64,000 bases of DNA from UBA1952 sp965246785 (GTDB taxonomy: Bacteria > Bacteroidota > Bacteroidia > Chitinophagales > Chitinophagaceae): the NCBI GenBank assembly GCA_965246785.1, contig CBDFFM010000032.1, forward strand, positions 310,001 to 374,000. The letters run 5' to 3'. Below the pieces are notes generated by a model, which saw only the letters and a list, made by a program, of their open reading frames with translations, had not been told where the DNA came from and did not search any database. The position numbers and the translations under genes were made by a program. Below, piece after piece: positions 57,753 to 64,000 of this stretch (its first letter is position 1; each line of letters starts with the position of its first letter).

Positions 57753-59447
57753 ATGGAAGAGCTAGCGGTCGTCGTTGTTAAGAATCTCCGCATTGCCTTT
57801 GGCAAAGATCATCGGGCGCTGCGGGGTTTGAGCTTTTCCATAGCAGGGGGTAAGACCCTCGCCATTGTAGGCGAAAGCGGCTCCGGAAAGTCCCTTACAG
57901 CCTTAGCGCTTCTGGGTCTGCTGCCAAAATCAGCGGCCTGGAGCGGCACCATCCACATCAACAATGCACACATCAGTCCTGAAACGATTGCGGAGGTCTG
58001 GCAAAGCATCCGGGGCAGGGTAGCAAGCATAGTTTTCCAAGAGCCGATGAGCGCGCTGAACCCGGTGATGAAAGTAGGGAAGCAGCTTGCCGAAGCCTTA
58101 CGCGCCAGCGCCGGCTTGAATACATCCGATGCTAAGCGCGCCGCCATTGAATGGCTTGGCCAAGTGCAGATTCCTACGCCGGAACGGAGCTATCACAAAT
58201 ACCCGCACCAGCTTTCCGGTGGTCAGAAGCAGCGTGTAATGATTGCTATGGCCATGAGCGCGAATCCGGCCCTCCTCATCGCCGACGAGCCGACGACGGC
58301 ACTTGATGTAACCGTTCAGGCAGAAATCATCCGGCTGCTGAAAGCTTTGCAGGAAGAGACCGGCACCGCCCTCATCTTTATCACGCATGACCTCGCCCTC
58401 GCCGCGCAAATCGCCGATGATGTCCTGGTGCTGCGCAATGGCGAGGTGATGGAATATGGCCCGGCGAAGGAGGTGCTTGGCAACCCGCAGCATCCTTATA
58501 CGAAAGCCCTGCTGACTTGCCGCCCCGGAAGCGTGGACAAAGGCCAGCGCTTGCCGGTCGTTTCCGACTTCATGTCTGAACCGGAATTTTTGGAATTGCA
58601 GAATAGTCGGAATGTTACGGACACCAAGGCTAAACATTCCAATGCTCCAACATTCCAACATCCCAACGCGCCCACGCTGCTCCAGGTGCGCCACCTCCGC
58701 GTATGGTTTCCCACGGAGACGGACTGGCTCGGCACGCCGCTCCATTTTTTACGCGCGGTAGAGGATGTCTCCTTTGATCTTCATCAAGGCGAGGTGCTTG
58801 GCTTGGTAGGCGAGAGTGGCTGCGGCAAAAGCACTATCAGCCGCGCGCTTATGGGGCTGCAAAGCGTGGAGAGCGGGCAGATAAGCTTTGAAGGCAAAGA
58901 CCTCGTACATATGAGCACAGGCGATTGGCGCCGCATCCGCAAGGATGTGCAGATGATTTTCCAAGACCCTTTTTCCTCGCTCAATCCGCGCCTGACGGTG
59001 GGCGCTGCCATCACGGAGCCGATGTTGGTGCACCGCATTGTTCCGCGCAGGGAGGTGCACAAGGAAGCGCAGCGCCTGCTGGATTTGGTAGGGCTACCTG
59101 CCGACGCATTACGCCGTTATCCGCATCAATTCAGCGGCGGGCAGCGGCAGCGCATCGGCATTGCGCGTGCTATTGCCCTGCGGCCAAAGCTCATTATCTG
59201 TGACGAAAGCGTGAGCGCGCTGGACGTAAGCGTTCAGGCGCAAATTCTGAACCTGCTAAAAGACCTACAAGAGGAGCTGAAGCTTTCCTACCTCTTCATC
59301 TCCCACGACCTGAACGTAGTCCATTATATAGCTGACCGGGTAATGATAATGCAGGCCGGAAGGCTCATTGAACGAGGGGATGCAGAGCAGGTGCTGAAGC
59401 ATCCGCAGCAAGAGTACACGAAGAGGTTGGTGGCGGCGATACCATGA
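57753..59447 (+). CDS. Peptide-type ABC transporter ATPase with two fused nucleotide-binding domains
   Basis: The 564-residue protein joins two Dpp/Opp-like ATPases (DppD-DppF type, as in YejF). Domain 1 has Walker A GESGSGKSL, signature LSGGQKQRV and Walker B LLIADEPTTALD. Domain 2 has GESGCGKST, FSGGQRQRIGIARAI and LIICDESVSALD. The linker (about residues 283-310) includes HSNAPTFQHPNAPTLL, encoded by a TCCAA-type repeat also found upstream of tpiA. It should energise uptake or export of peptides, but no permease or binding protein genes are adjacent in the window. Confidence 0.92.
   Translation: MEELAVVVVKNLRIAFGKDHRALRGLSFSIAGGKTLAIVGESGSGKSLTALALLGLLPKSAAWSGTIHINNAHISPETIAEVWQSIRGRVASIVFQEPMSALNPVMKVGKQLAEALRASAGLNTSDAKRAAIEWLGQVQIPTPERSYHKYPHQLSGGQKQRVMIAMAMSANPALLIADEPTTALDVTVQAEIIRLLKALQEETGTALIFITHDLALAAQIADDVLVLRNGEVMEYGPAKEVLGNPQHPYTKALLTCRPGSVDKGQRLPVVSDFMSEPEFLELQNSRNVTDTKAKHSNAPTFQHPNAPTLLQVRHLRVWFPTETDWLGTPLHFLRAVEDVSFDLHQGEVLGLVGESGCGKSTISRALMGLQSVESGQISFEGKDLVHMSTGDWRRIRKDVQMIFQDPFSSLNPRLTVGAAITEPMLVHRIVPRREVHKEAQRLLDLVGLPADALRRYPHQFSGGQRQRIGIARAIALRPKLIICDESVSALDVSVQAQILNLLKDLQEELKLSYLFISHDLNVVHYIADRVMIMQAGRLIERGDAEQVLKHPQQEYTKRLVAAIP
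58633..58667. repeat. In-frame TCCAA-type repeat in the ABC ATPase linker
   Basis: CATTCCAATGCTCCAACATT and the following CCAACATCCCAACG are short imperfect units, read in frame as part of the inter-domain linker. The unit type is that of 33003-33042 in inverted orientation. Confidence 0.7.
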
Positions 59448-59478
59448 GCGCTATTGCTGCTTTGTGGCGGCACAAAAT

Positions 59479-59511
59479 AAAAACGGCTGCCAGTATATGG
59501 CAGCCGTTTTT
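59479..59511. terminator. Bidirectional terminator
   Basis: AAAACGGCTGCCA and TGGCAGCCGTTTT are perfect arms around GTATA. It separates the plus-strand ABC ATPase gene from the minus-strand small peptide gene and fits both. Confidence 0.85.
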
Positions 59512-59527
59512 GAGTTATGTTAAGTGC

Positions 59528-59713
59528 TTATTTGGCCATAGCGTCTTTCTTCTCGGCTTTCACCTCTTTCTTCATGGCTTTATGGTGCTTGCCTTTCATT
59601 TCCTTTTTCACCGCCTTGTGCTCTTTCTTTTCCGTCTTCATTTCTTGCGCAAAGGAAAGCGTGCTGCCAGTGAGGGCTACCGCGAGGAGGGTAGCGAAGA
59701 TTTTGTTGCTCAT
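59528..59713 (-). CDS. Small Lys-rich secreted peptide
   Basis: The peptide has 61 residues. A signal peptide (MSNKIFATLLAVALTGSTLSFAQ) is followed by a mature part of almost only Lys, Glu, His, Ala and Met (KTEKKEHKAVKKEMKGKHHK). The repeated KKE and KKEMK pattern suggests a charged helix. It has its own terminator at 59479-59511. The function is unknown; metal or polyanion binding could be imagined, but nothing proves it. Confidence 0.6.
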   Translation of the reverse strand: MSNKIFATLLAVALTGSTLSFAQEMKTEKKEHKAVKKEMKGKHHKAMKKEVKAEKKDAMAK

Positions 59714-59789
59714 GATGTATTTGGTTTAGAAATAAAGGTGGTGATAATTGCGGAAACGGAAGCTGACAAATTTCTCAGGATAACGCGGA

Positions 59790-60896
59790 CTATTTTGCCA
59801 GAATCTTCATCAGCACCTCTTCCTCCTTGGTCAATCCGTCACCCTTCACTTCTGGCTGCGCGTCCAGTTCTTTCAGGAAGGCGTCCAGTTTGTTGCATTC
59901 GTACAGGTTAAGGATGGCGGGATGCACATAATACTTCCGGCACACAGTGCGCGTATTGCCAAGCTGCTTTGAGACGGTGTCCAGTGCTGTGTTCACATTC
60001 CGCTTCGCCTCTGTGTCGGAAGCGAAGGCGCAGCCAATCTCCCGGAATGCTTGCAAAGCGGCCAGCGTTCCCGTCCAAGTCCGGAAATCCTTTGCCGTAA
60101 AATGCCCACCGCCCGAAATTTCTTTAATGTAGTTGTTCAGCATTCCAGAGTCCACAGGGTAATGCTTGCCGTCAGCATCATTGTACTGAAAAAGCTCTTC
60201 GCCGGGAATATCGCGGCATTGCTTTACAATCTTCGCCAGCCGTTTGCTCTTTAGCGATAGCTTATGCGCCACACCTTTCTTGCCTACAAACGAAAACTTT
60301 ACCTCGCCGCCTGATATGCGCACGTGCTTATCCTTCAGTGTGCTCAGCCCAAAGGAGCCATACAGCTTTTCATAGGCGCTGTTGCCGATGCGGATGCCGG
60401 TCTCCTGCATAATGCTTACAAGGGCCGACAAGACTTTCCGCTCCGGCAGACCCGGCAGCGTGAGGTCTCTTGCCAGCGACTCGCGGATAGCGGGCAGCAC
60501 TTTCCCGAACTCGTAGAGGTGATAAAACTTGGTCTGACTACGCAAAGCATTCCATGCAGGATGATAGCGATACTGCTTGCGGCCTTTAGTGTCAATGCCC
60601 GTAGCTTGGAGATGGCCGTCCGTTTCCTTACAAATCCAGACTTCTTCCCATGCTGGCGGCAGTACAAGGGCGCGGACGCGGGCAAGCTGCGTCTCATCCT
60701 TGACCGCGCTGCCGTTCAACTCGTAGCTGAACGTCTTGCCCTTGCGGATGCGGCGGATGCCCGGCTCACTGTCGGCTACATAGCGCAGATTGACGGCCTC
60801 GGCGCTCCGGGCGGGGTCTTGTACAAGGCGCTTCAGGTTTCGCTTCGCCAACTTCGGGAGTTCGTCTATTGTTTCTTTATTTGTTGGAGCGGCCAT
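59790..60896 (-). CDS. DNA topoisomerase IB (poxvirus-type)
   Basis: This 368-residue type IB topoisomerase relaxes supercoils through a 3'-phosphotyrosine link. The catalytic Tyr is Y323 (CRKYYVHPAIL). Catalytic Arg/Lys residues lie in QETGIRIGNSAYEK (R169), HVRISGGEVKFSFVGKKG and FTAKDFRTWTGT (R272). The N-terminal part, LRYVADSEPGIRRIRKGKTF, is the usual DNA-clamping domain. A single gene on the minus strand, it is divergent from the nucleotidyltransferase gene. Confidence 0.93.
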   Translation of the reverse strand: MAAPTNKETIDELPKLAKRNLKRLVQDPARSAEAVNLRYVADSEPGIRRIRKGKTFSYELNGSAVKDETQLARVRALVLPPAWEEVWICKETDGHLQATGIDTKGRKQYRYHPAWNALRSQTKFYHLYEFGKVLPAIRESLARDLTLPGLPERKVLSALVSIMQETGIRIGNSAYEKLYGSFGLSTLKDKHVRISGGEVKFSFVGKKGVAHKLSLKSKRLAKIVKQCRDIPGEELFQYNDADGKHYPVDSGMLNNYIKEISGGGHFTAKDFRTWTGTLAALQAFREIGCAFASDTEAKRNVNTALDTVSKQLGNTRTVCRKYYVHPAILNLYECNKLDAFLKELDAQPEVKGDGLTKEEEVLMKILAK

Positions 60897-60929
60897 TGCG
60901 CGAAATGGCTGAAAACTTCATGCCCCGTT

Positions 60930-61050
60930 GTTATTTCGGATTTCGGAGGGCGGATTTCGGATTGTAGAATGGCGTGGCCTAATTTCACGGTGCCTTTAGC
61001 TGGAATGGATTGACCCTGAAATCCGCAACTGGCAATCCGCAATCCGAACT
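60930..61050. repeat. Inverted ATCCGAAATCCGC-type repeats
   Basis: TTTCGGATTTCGG and GGCGGATTTCGGATTG (60930-60965) face AAATCCGCAACTGGCAATCC and GCAATCCGAACTC (61018-61050). The right block runs directly into the coding region of the sugar nucleotidyltransferase. Confidence 0.65.
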
Positions 61051-61054
61051 CAAT

Positions 61055-62050
61055 TTGAAAGCAATCATCCCCGTAGCCGGCGCCGGCACTAAGCTGCGCC
61101 CGCTCACTTATACGCAGCCCAAGGCCCTTATCCCAATTGCTGGTAAGACCATCCTTGCCGTCATTATAGACCAGCTTTTGGAAGCTGGTGTGGATGATTT
61201 TGTGTTCGTCATAGGCTACCTCGGCGAGAAAATCCAGCATTACATCGCCCGCACCTACCCGAATCTGAAATACACGCTCGTCACCCAAAGCGATCGCCGC
61301 GGCACGGGCCACGCCATCTGGCTGACACGGAAAGCAGTTGGCGACAATGAGCTCCTCATCGTGCTTGGTGATACCATTGCCGATTACAGCGTGCGCGGGC
61401 TAATCAGCAGCCCCACGTCCATGATAGGTGTGCGCCGTGTGGACGACCCGCGCTCCTTCGGCGTGGCGGAGTTAGACGAGGCGGATCGCGTGTTGCGCGT
61501 GGTGGAAAAGCCGCTCATCCCCCGCTCTAACATGGCGATGGTGGGCGTGTATTATGTGAAGGAAACGGCGAAGCTGTTTGCGGCCCTTGCAGGCCACATT
61601 GAAGCGCGGATGGATGAGCAGGGCGAGTATCACCTTACGCAAGCCCTGCAGCAAATGCTGGACGATGGTGTGCGCTTCAACGCCTTCCGCGTAGCCAATT
61701 GGTTTGACTGCGGAAAGAAGGAAACCCTGCTTTCCACCAACGCTATTCTCCTGCGCCAGATGCATGAAGGCGAGAACACGCCGGTGAACACGGCGGAAGG
61801 AGCCGTCATTATCCCGCCCGTTTCTATTGCCGAAGGTTGTAACATCCGGCACTCCATCATTGGGCCGAATGTGACCATCGGCGAGTGTACCAACATTGAG
61901 GCGTCCATCATTCAGGATTCCATCATCGGCTCTTACGCGGAGCTGAAGGAAGTGGTGCTGCATTCCTCCATTATTGGCTCTGACGCCTTTGTGCGCGGCA
62001 TGAGCCAGAGCCTCAACATCGGCGACAACACGGAAATTGATTTGGGCTAA
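61055..62050 (+). CDS. Sugar-phosphate nucleotidyltransferase with C-terminal beta-helix
   Basis: The protein has about 331 residues. The N-terminal nucleotidyltransferase domain opens LKAIIPVAGAGTKLRPLTYT followed by QPKALIPIAGK, a variant of the GxGTRLRPxT...PK motif, with LIVLGDTIADY as metal site. The C-terminal hexapeptide beta-helix reads IPPVSIAEGCNIRHSIIGPN. It makes an NDP-sugar; dTDP- or UDP-glucose is possible but not decided. There is no ATG before the catalytic loop: TTG 61055 matches where homologues start, and the upstream TTG 61010 would translate the repeat. Confidence 0.85.
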   Translation: MKAIIPVAGAGTKLRPLTYTQPKALIPIAGKTILAVIIDQLLEAGVDDFVFVIGYLGEKIQHYIARTYPNLKYTLVTQSDRRGTGHAIWLTRKAVGDNELLIVLGDTIADYSVRGLISSPTSMIGVRRVDDPRSFGVAELDEADRVLRVVEKPLIPRSNMAMVGVYYVKETAKLFAALAGHIEARMDEQGEYHLTQALQQMLDDGVRFNAFRVANWFDCGKKETLLSTNAILLRQMHEGENTPVNTAEGAVIIPPVSIAEGCNIRHSIIGPNVTIGECTNIEASIIQDSIIGSYAELKEVVLHSSIIGSDAFVRGMSQSLNIGDNTEIDLG

Positions 62051-62052
62051 CA

Positions 62053-63006
62053 ATGACTGACAACCGTATAATGGGCCTCTTCGGCATCCGATATCCAATC
62101 GTCCAGGCGGGTATGATATGGGCTTCCGGCTGGAAGCTCGCCTCTGCTGTGAGCAATGCCGGCGGCCTCGGTCTCATCGGCGCGGGCAGTATGTATCCTC
62201 AAGGCTTGCGCGAGCATATTCAGAAATGCAAAGCGGCTACGAATAAGCCCTATGGCGTCAACCTGCCGCTGCTTTACCCAGATATTGACCAGCATATCGC
62301 CGTCATTCTGGAGGAAGGCGTACCGATTGTCTTTACTTCCGCGGGGAATCCGAAAACTTGGACTTCAAAACTGAAAGAAGCAGGCATTAAAGTAGTTCAC
62401 GTGGTTTCCTCTTCCAAGTTCGCGAAGAAGAGCGAGGACGCCGGCGTGGACGCAGTTGTAGCCGAAGGCTTTGAAGCCGGGGGCCACAATGGCCGGGAAG
62501 AAACCACAACAATGTGCCTCATTCCTGCCGTGCGAGACACCATTTCTATTCCGCTCATCGCGGCGGGCGGCATCGGCTCCGGGCGGGCTATGCTGGCGGC
62601 TATGGCGCTTGGGGCGGACGGCGTGCAGATTGGCAGCCGGTTTGTCGCTACGCTCGAGGCCTCCAGCCATCAGGCTTTTAAAGAAGCGGTCATTGCCGCA
62701 GGCGAGGGTGATACGATGCTTTCCCTGAAAAGTCTGACGCCTGTGCGGCTGCTCCGCAACCACTTCGCGCAGCAAGTGATGGAGGCGGAAGCCCGCGGCG
62801 CTACTAAGGCTGAATTAGAAGACCTTTTAGGCCGCGCCCGCGCAAAGCGCGGTATGCAGGAGGGCGACATGCAGGAAGGCGAACTGGAAATAGGGCAGGT
62901 GAGCGCCACAATCAAATCCATCATGCCTGCGGCGGATGTAGTAGCGGAGATTTGGAATGATTTCCTGGCGGCTCAGAAAGAATTAGCTGGTATTGGAAAA
63001 GGATAG
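62053..63006 (+). CDS. Nitronate monooxygenase / 2-nitropropane dioxygenase-family FMN enzyme
   Basis: The 317-residue TIM-barrel flavoprotein has YPIVQAGMIWASGWKLASAV, AEGFEAGGHNGREETTTMCL and LIAAGGIGSGRAMLAAMALGADGVQIGSRF. These are the FMN-binding and active-site motifs of nitronate monooxygenase and of the related FabK enoyl-ACP reductase, and the two cannot be safely separated here. An internal GMQEGDMQEGELE duplication lies near residue 275. It begins 2 bases after the previous stop, suggesting coupling. Confidence 0.88.
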   Translation: MTDNRIMGLFGIRYPIVQAGMIWASGWKLASAVSNAGGLGLIGAGSMYPQGLREHIQKCKAATNKPYGVNLPLLYPDIDQHIAVILEEGVPIVFTSAGNPKTWTSKLKEAGIKVVHVVSSSKFAKKSEDAGVDAVVAEGFEAGGHNGREETTTMCLIPAVRDTISIPLIAAGGIGSGRAMLAAMALGADGVQIGSRFVATLEASSHQAFKEAVIAAGEGDTMLSLKSLTPVRLLRNHFAQQVMEAEARGATKAELEDLLGRARAKRGMQEGDMQEGELEIGQVSATIKSIMPAADVVAEIWNDFLAAQKELAGIGKG

Positions 63007-63012
63007 GCAACA

Positions 63013-63040
63013 AAAAAGCCGGCACTGAGGCCGGCCTTTT
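63013..63040. terminator. Terminator after the nitronate monooxygenase gene
   Basis: AAAAGCCGGC and GCCGGCCTTTT flank a short loop (63018-63023 pairs with 63030-63035) and end in TTTT. The A-run on the left lets it work also for the small minus-strand gene. Confidence 0.8.
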
Positions 63041-63082
63041 GCATCATCCAAAACACACCACACACTCTTACGCAATATCTGT

Positions 63083-63205
63083 TCAGAGCAAAACGCTCAT
63101 TAATAACCAGGTCAGCAGGCAACCGGCACCAAGCAGAAGGGTAGTATAAAACAAGCGTTGCTCTTCTCCTTTTTCATCGTAGTGATGTTCCGCTTTGGCT
63201 TTCAT
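63083..63205 (-). CDS. Tiny single-span membrane peptide
   Basis: A 40-residue frame runs from ATG 63205 to TGA at 63083-63085. It has a charged start (MKAKAEHHYDEKGEEQRLFY) followed by one hydrophobic segment (TTLLLGAGCLLTWLLMSVLL) that fits a membrane helix and ends the protein. The layout, charged N-terminus then a terminal helix, looks like a real small membrane protein, and it fills an otherwise empty 300-base gap. The family and role are unknown. It could be chance, since the frame is short. Confidence 0.45.
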   Translation of the reverse strand: MKAKAEHHYDEKGEEQRLFYTTLLLGAGCLLTWLLMSVLL

Positions 63206-63313
63206 GGCGCTGCGTTTCTAATAATCTAATAACGGGGTGCGCGCCGGTTTATTTCCTCCTATTGTCAGGCTGCGGTAAATCAAAGCCGACGGTCGGCGAA
63301 TGACGCCACATTG

Positions 63314-64000
63314 TCAGAAAGCTTTGAAAAAGGCCTCCTCATAAGACCCGCCGATGGGTATCTGCACCTCTCCGATGTAGATGGTTTTGTTGCGCACCAT
63401 CGTAATCCGGTTCAGCGGGATGATGTAGGAACGGTGTACGCGCATAAAGGCGCCCGCAGGCAGCATCTCTACCATCGCCTTCATCGTAAGACGGGCCACA
63501 ATAGGGCGGGCATTCTCTAAGTGAATTTTTAAATAATCGTCCAGCCCTTCCACATATCGGATATCCGACAGCGAAATCCGGTGTGTGCTGTAGTCCGCAC
63601 GGATGGAGATGAATTGCTGCCCGCCGCTTGCTATCTGTTGCCGGTAGGAGAGGGTATTCTCCGCCCGCTCTACGGCCTGCTCAAAGCGTTCTTTCGTAAA
63701 AGGCTTCAGCAGGTAGTCCACCGCCCGCAGGTTGAAGCCTTCCACCGCATACTCGCTGTACGCCGTCGTGAAGATGACCATCGGGCCTTCGGGCAGCGAT
63801 TTATAGAAATCCAGCCCCGACACGGAGGGCATCTGGATGTCTAAGAATAGCAAGTCCACTTTCTCCGCTTCCAGCAATTGCAGCGCCTCGCTGGGATTGG
63901 TGAAGGTGCGCAGCAATTGCAGGCCTTCCATGCCTGCGGCAAAGCGCTCAATGATGCGCAGCGCCGGCGGCTCGTCGTCTATGGCAATGGCTCTTATCAT
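63314..64000 (-). CDS. LytTR-family response regulator
   Basis: The 228-residue regulator has a receiver domain with acidic pocket DDE (8-10), phospho-acceptor D54 (LLFLDIQMPSVSG) and the K in YLLKPF. A LytTR DNA-binding domain follows (about 120-228: IRADYSTHRISLSDIRYVEG, FMRVHRSYIIPLNRI). The ATG occupies the last three bases of the window, so it is complete. The cognate LytS-type kinase is expected just beyond the right edge, as usual in this phylum. Confidence 0.93.
   Translation of the reverse strand: MIRAIAIDDEPPALRIIERFAAGMEGLQLLRTFTNPSEALQLLEAEKVDLLFLDIQMPSVSGLDFYKSLPEGPMVIFTTAYSEYAVEGFNLRAVDYLLKPFTKERFEQAVERAENTLSYRQQIASGGQQFISIRADYSTHRISLSDIRYVEGLDDYLKIHLENARPIVARLTMKAMVEMLPAGAFMRVHRSYIIPLNRITMVRNKTIYIGEVQIPIGGSYEEAFFKAF

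Overview
The window looks like a 64 kb piece of a chromosome from a Bacteroidota bacterium, most likely a member of the Chitinophagaceae or a close relative. This is inferred from several independent signs: two proteins with type IX secretion (Por) sorting tails, a Porin_10-type outer-membrane barrel, a LptE/SecG gene neighbourhood typical of the phylum, a TraR/DksA-type protein with a long K/A/P-rich tail, few obvious Shine-Dalgarno sequences, and repeated copies of the Bacteroidota -7 promoter box TAnnTTTG just before start codons. Most of the sequence is ordinary, gene-dense core genome of moderately high GC. There is no rRNA operon, no CRISPR array and no complete prophage.

Layout. 1-5.3 kb: tail of a hypothetical gene, a DksA-like gene behind ileS, and a small XRE regulator whose upstream region carries eight TGAGGCA-like sites. 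5.5-8.9 kb: porin plus a T9SS-exported choice-of-anchor-B protein. 9-15.4 kb (all minus): mltG, then the envelope cluster miaB - sigma-54 regulator - lptE - acidic TPR-like protein - secG, interrupted by a MntA/HepT toxin-antitoxin pair. 15.4-21.5 kb (plus): DedA, MFS, radC, Gfo/Idh oxidoreductase, lipoprotein, polyprenyl-phosphate sugar transferase. 21.5-24.9 kb: a repeat-rich gap, a lipoprotein, nadB and a RAYT transposase framed by its REP repeats. 24.9-31.8 kb: ABC exporter, Nudix hydrolase, corA, fbp, scpA, PAS histidine kinase. 31.9-34.4 kb: tRNA-Arg, tRNA-Glu, tpiA and a GlmU-like nucleotidyltransferase.

34.4-37.7 kb is the clearest accessory island. It holds a HindIII-family restriction endonuclease and its methyltransferase, visibly richer in A+T and bounded by inverted GTTGTAGGCArTGC motifs, followed by a tyrosine recombinase. 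37.7-48.4 kb: NlpC/P60 lipoprotein, initiator tRNA, era, a PLP deaminase-like enzyme, a dicarboxylate symporter, a four-gene ABC-2/LolA-like/RlpA-like operon, a divergent FucP-type sugar transporter and ROK kinase pair, and a histidine kinase. 48.4-59.5 kb (plus): a PurM-type enzyme, three tandem related secreted proteins, mtaB, tRNA-Lys, HU, a T9SS-exported nuclease/phosphatase-family protein, an SDR, surE, an AMP nucleosidase and a two-domain peptide-type ABC ATPase. 59.5-64 kb: a small Lys-rich secreted peptide, topoisomerase IB, a sugar-phosphate nucleotidyltransferase, a nitronate monooxygenase, a tiny membrane peptide and a LytTR response regulator.

A recurring theme is short dispersed repeats pressed against or into genes: the tpiA leader, the nadB promoter, the N-terminus of the PLP enzyme, the linker of the two-domain ABC ATPase and the leader of the sugar nucleotidyltransferase. 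No gene cluster here is clearly a wholly new system. The best candidates for follow-up are the HindIII-type cassette and its boundary motifs, the TGAGGCA operator array, the RAYT/REP set around nadB, and the ABC-2/LolA-like/RlpA-like envelope operon.
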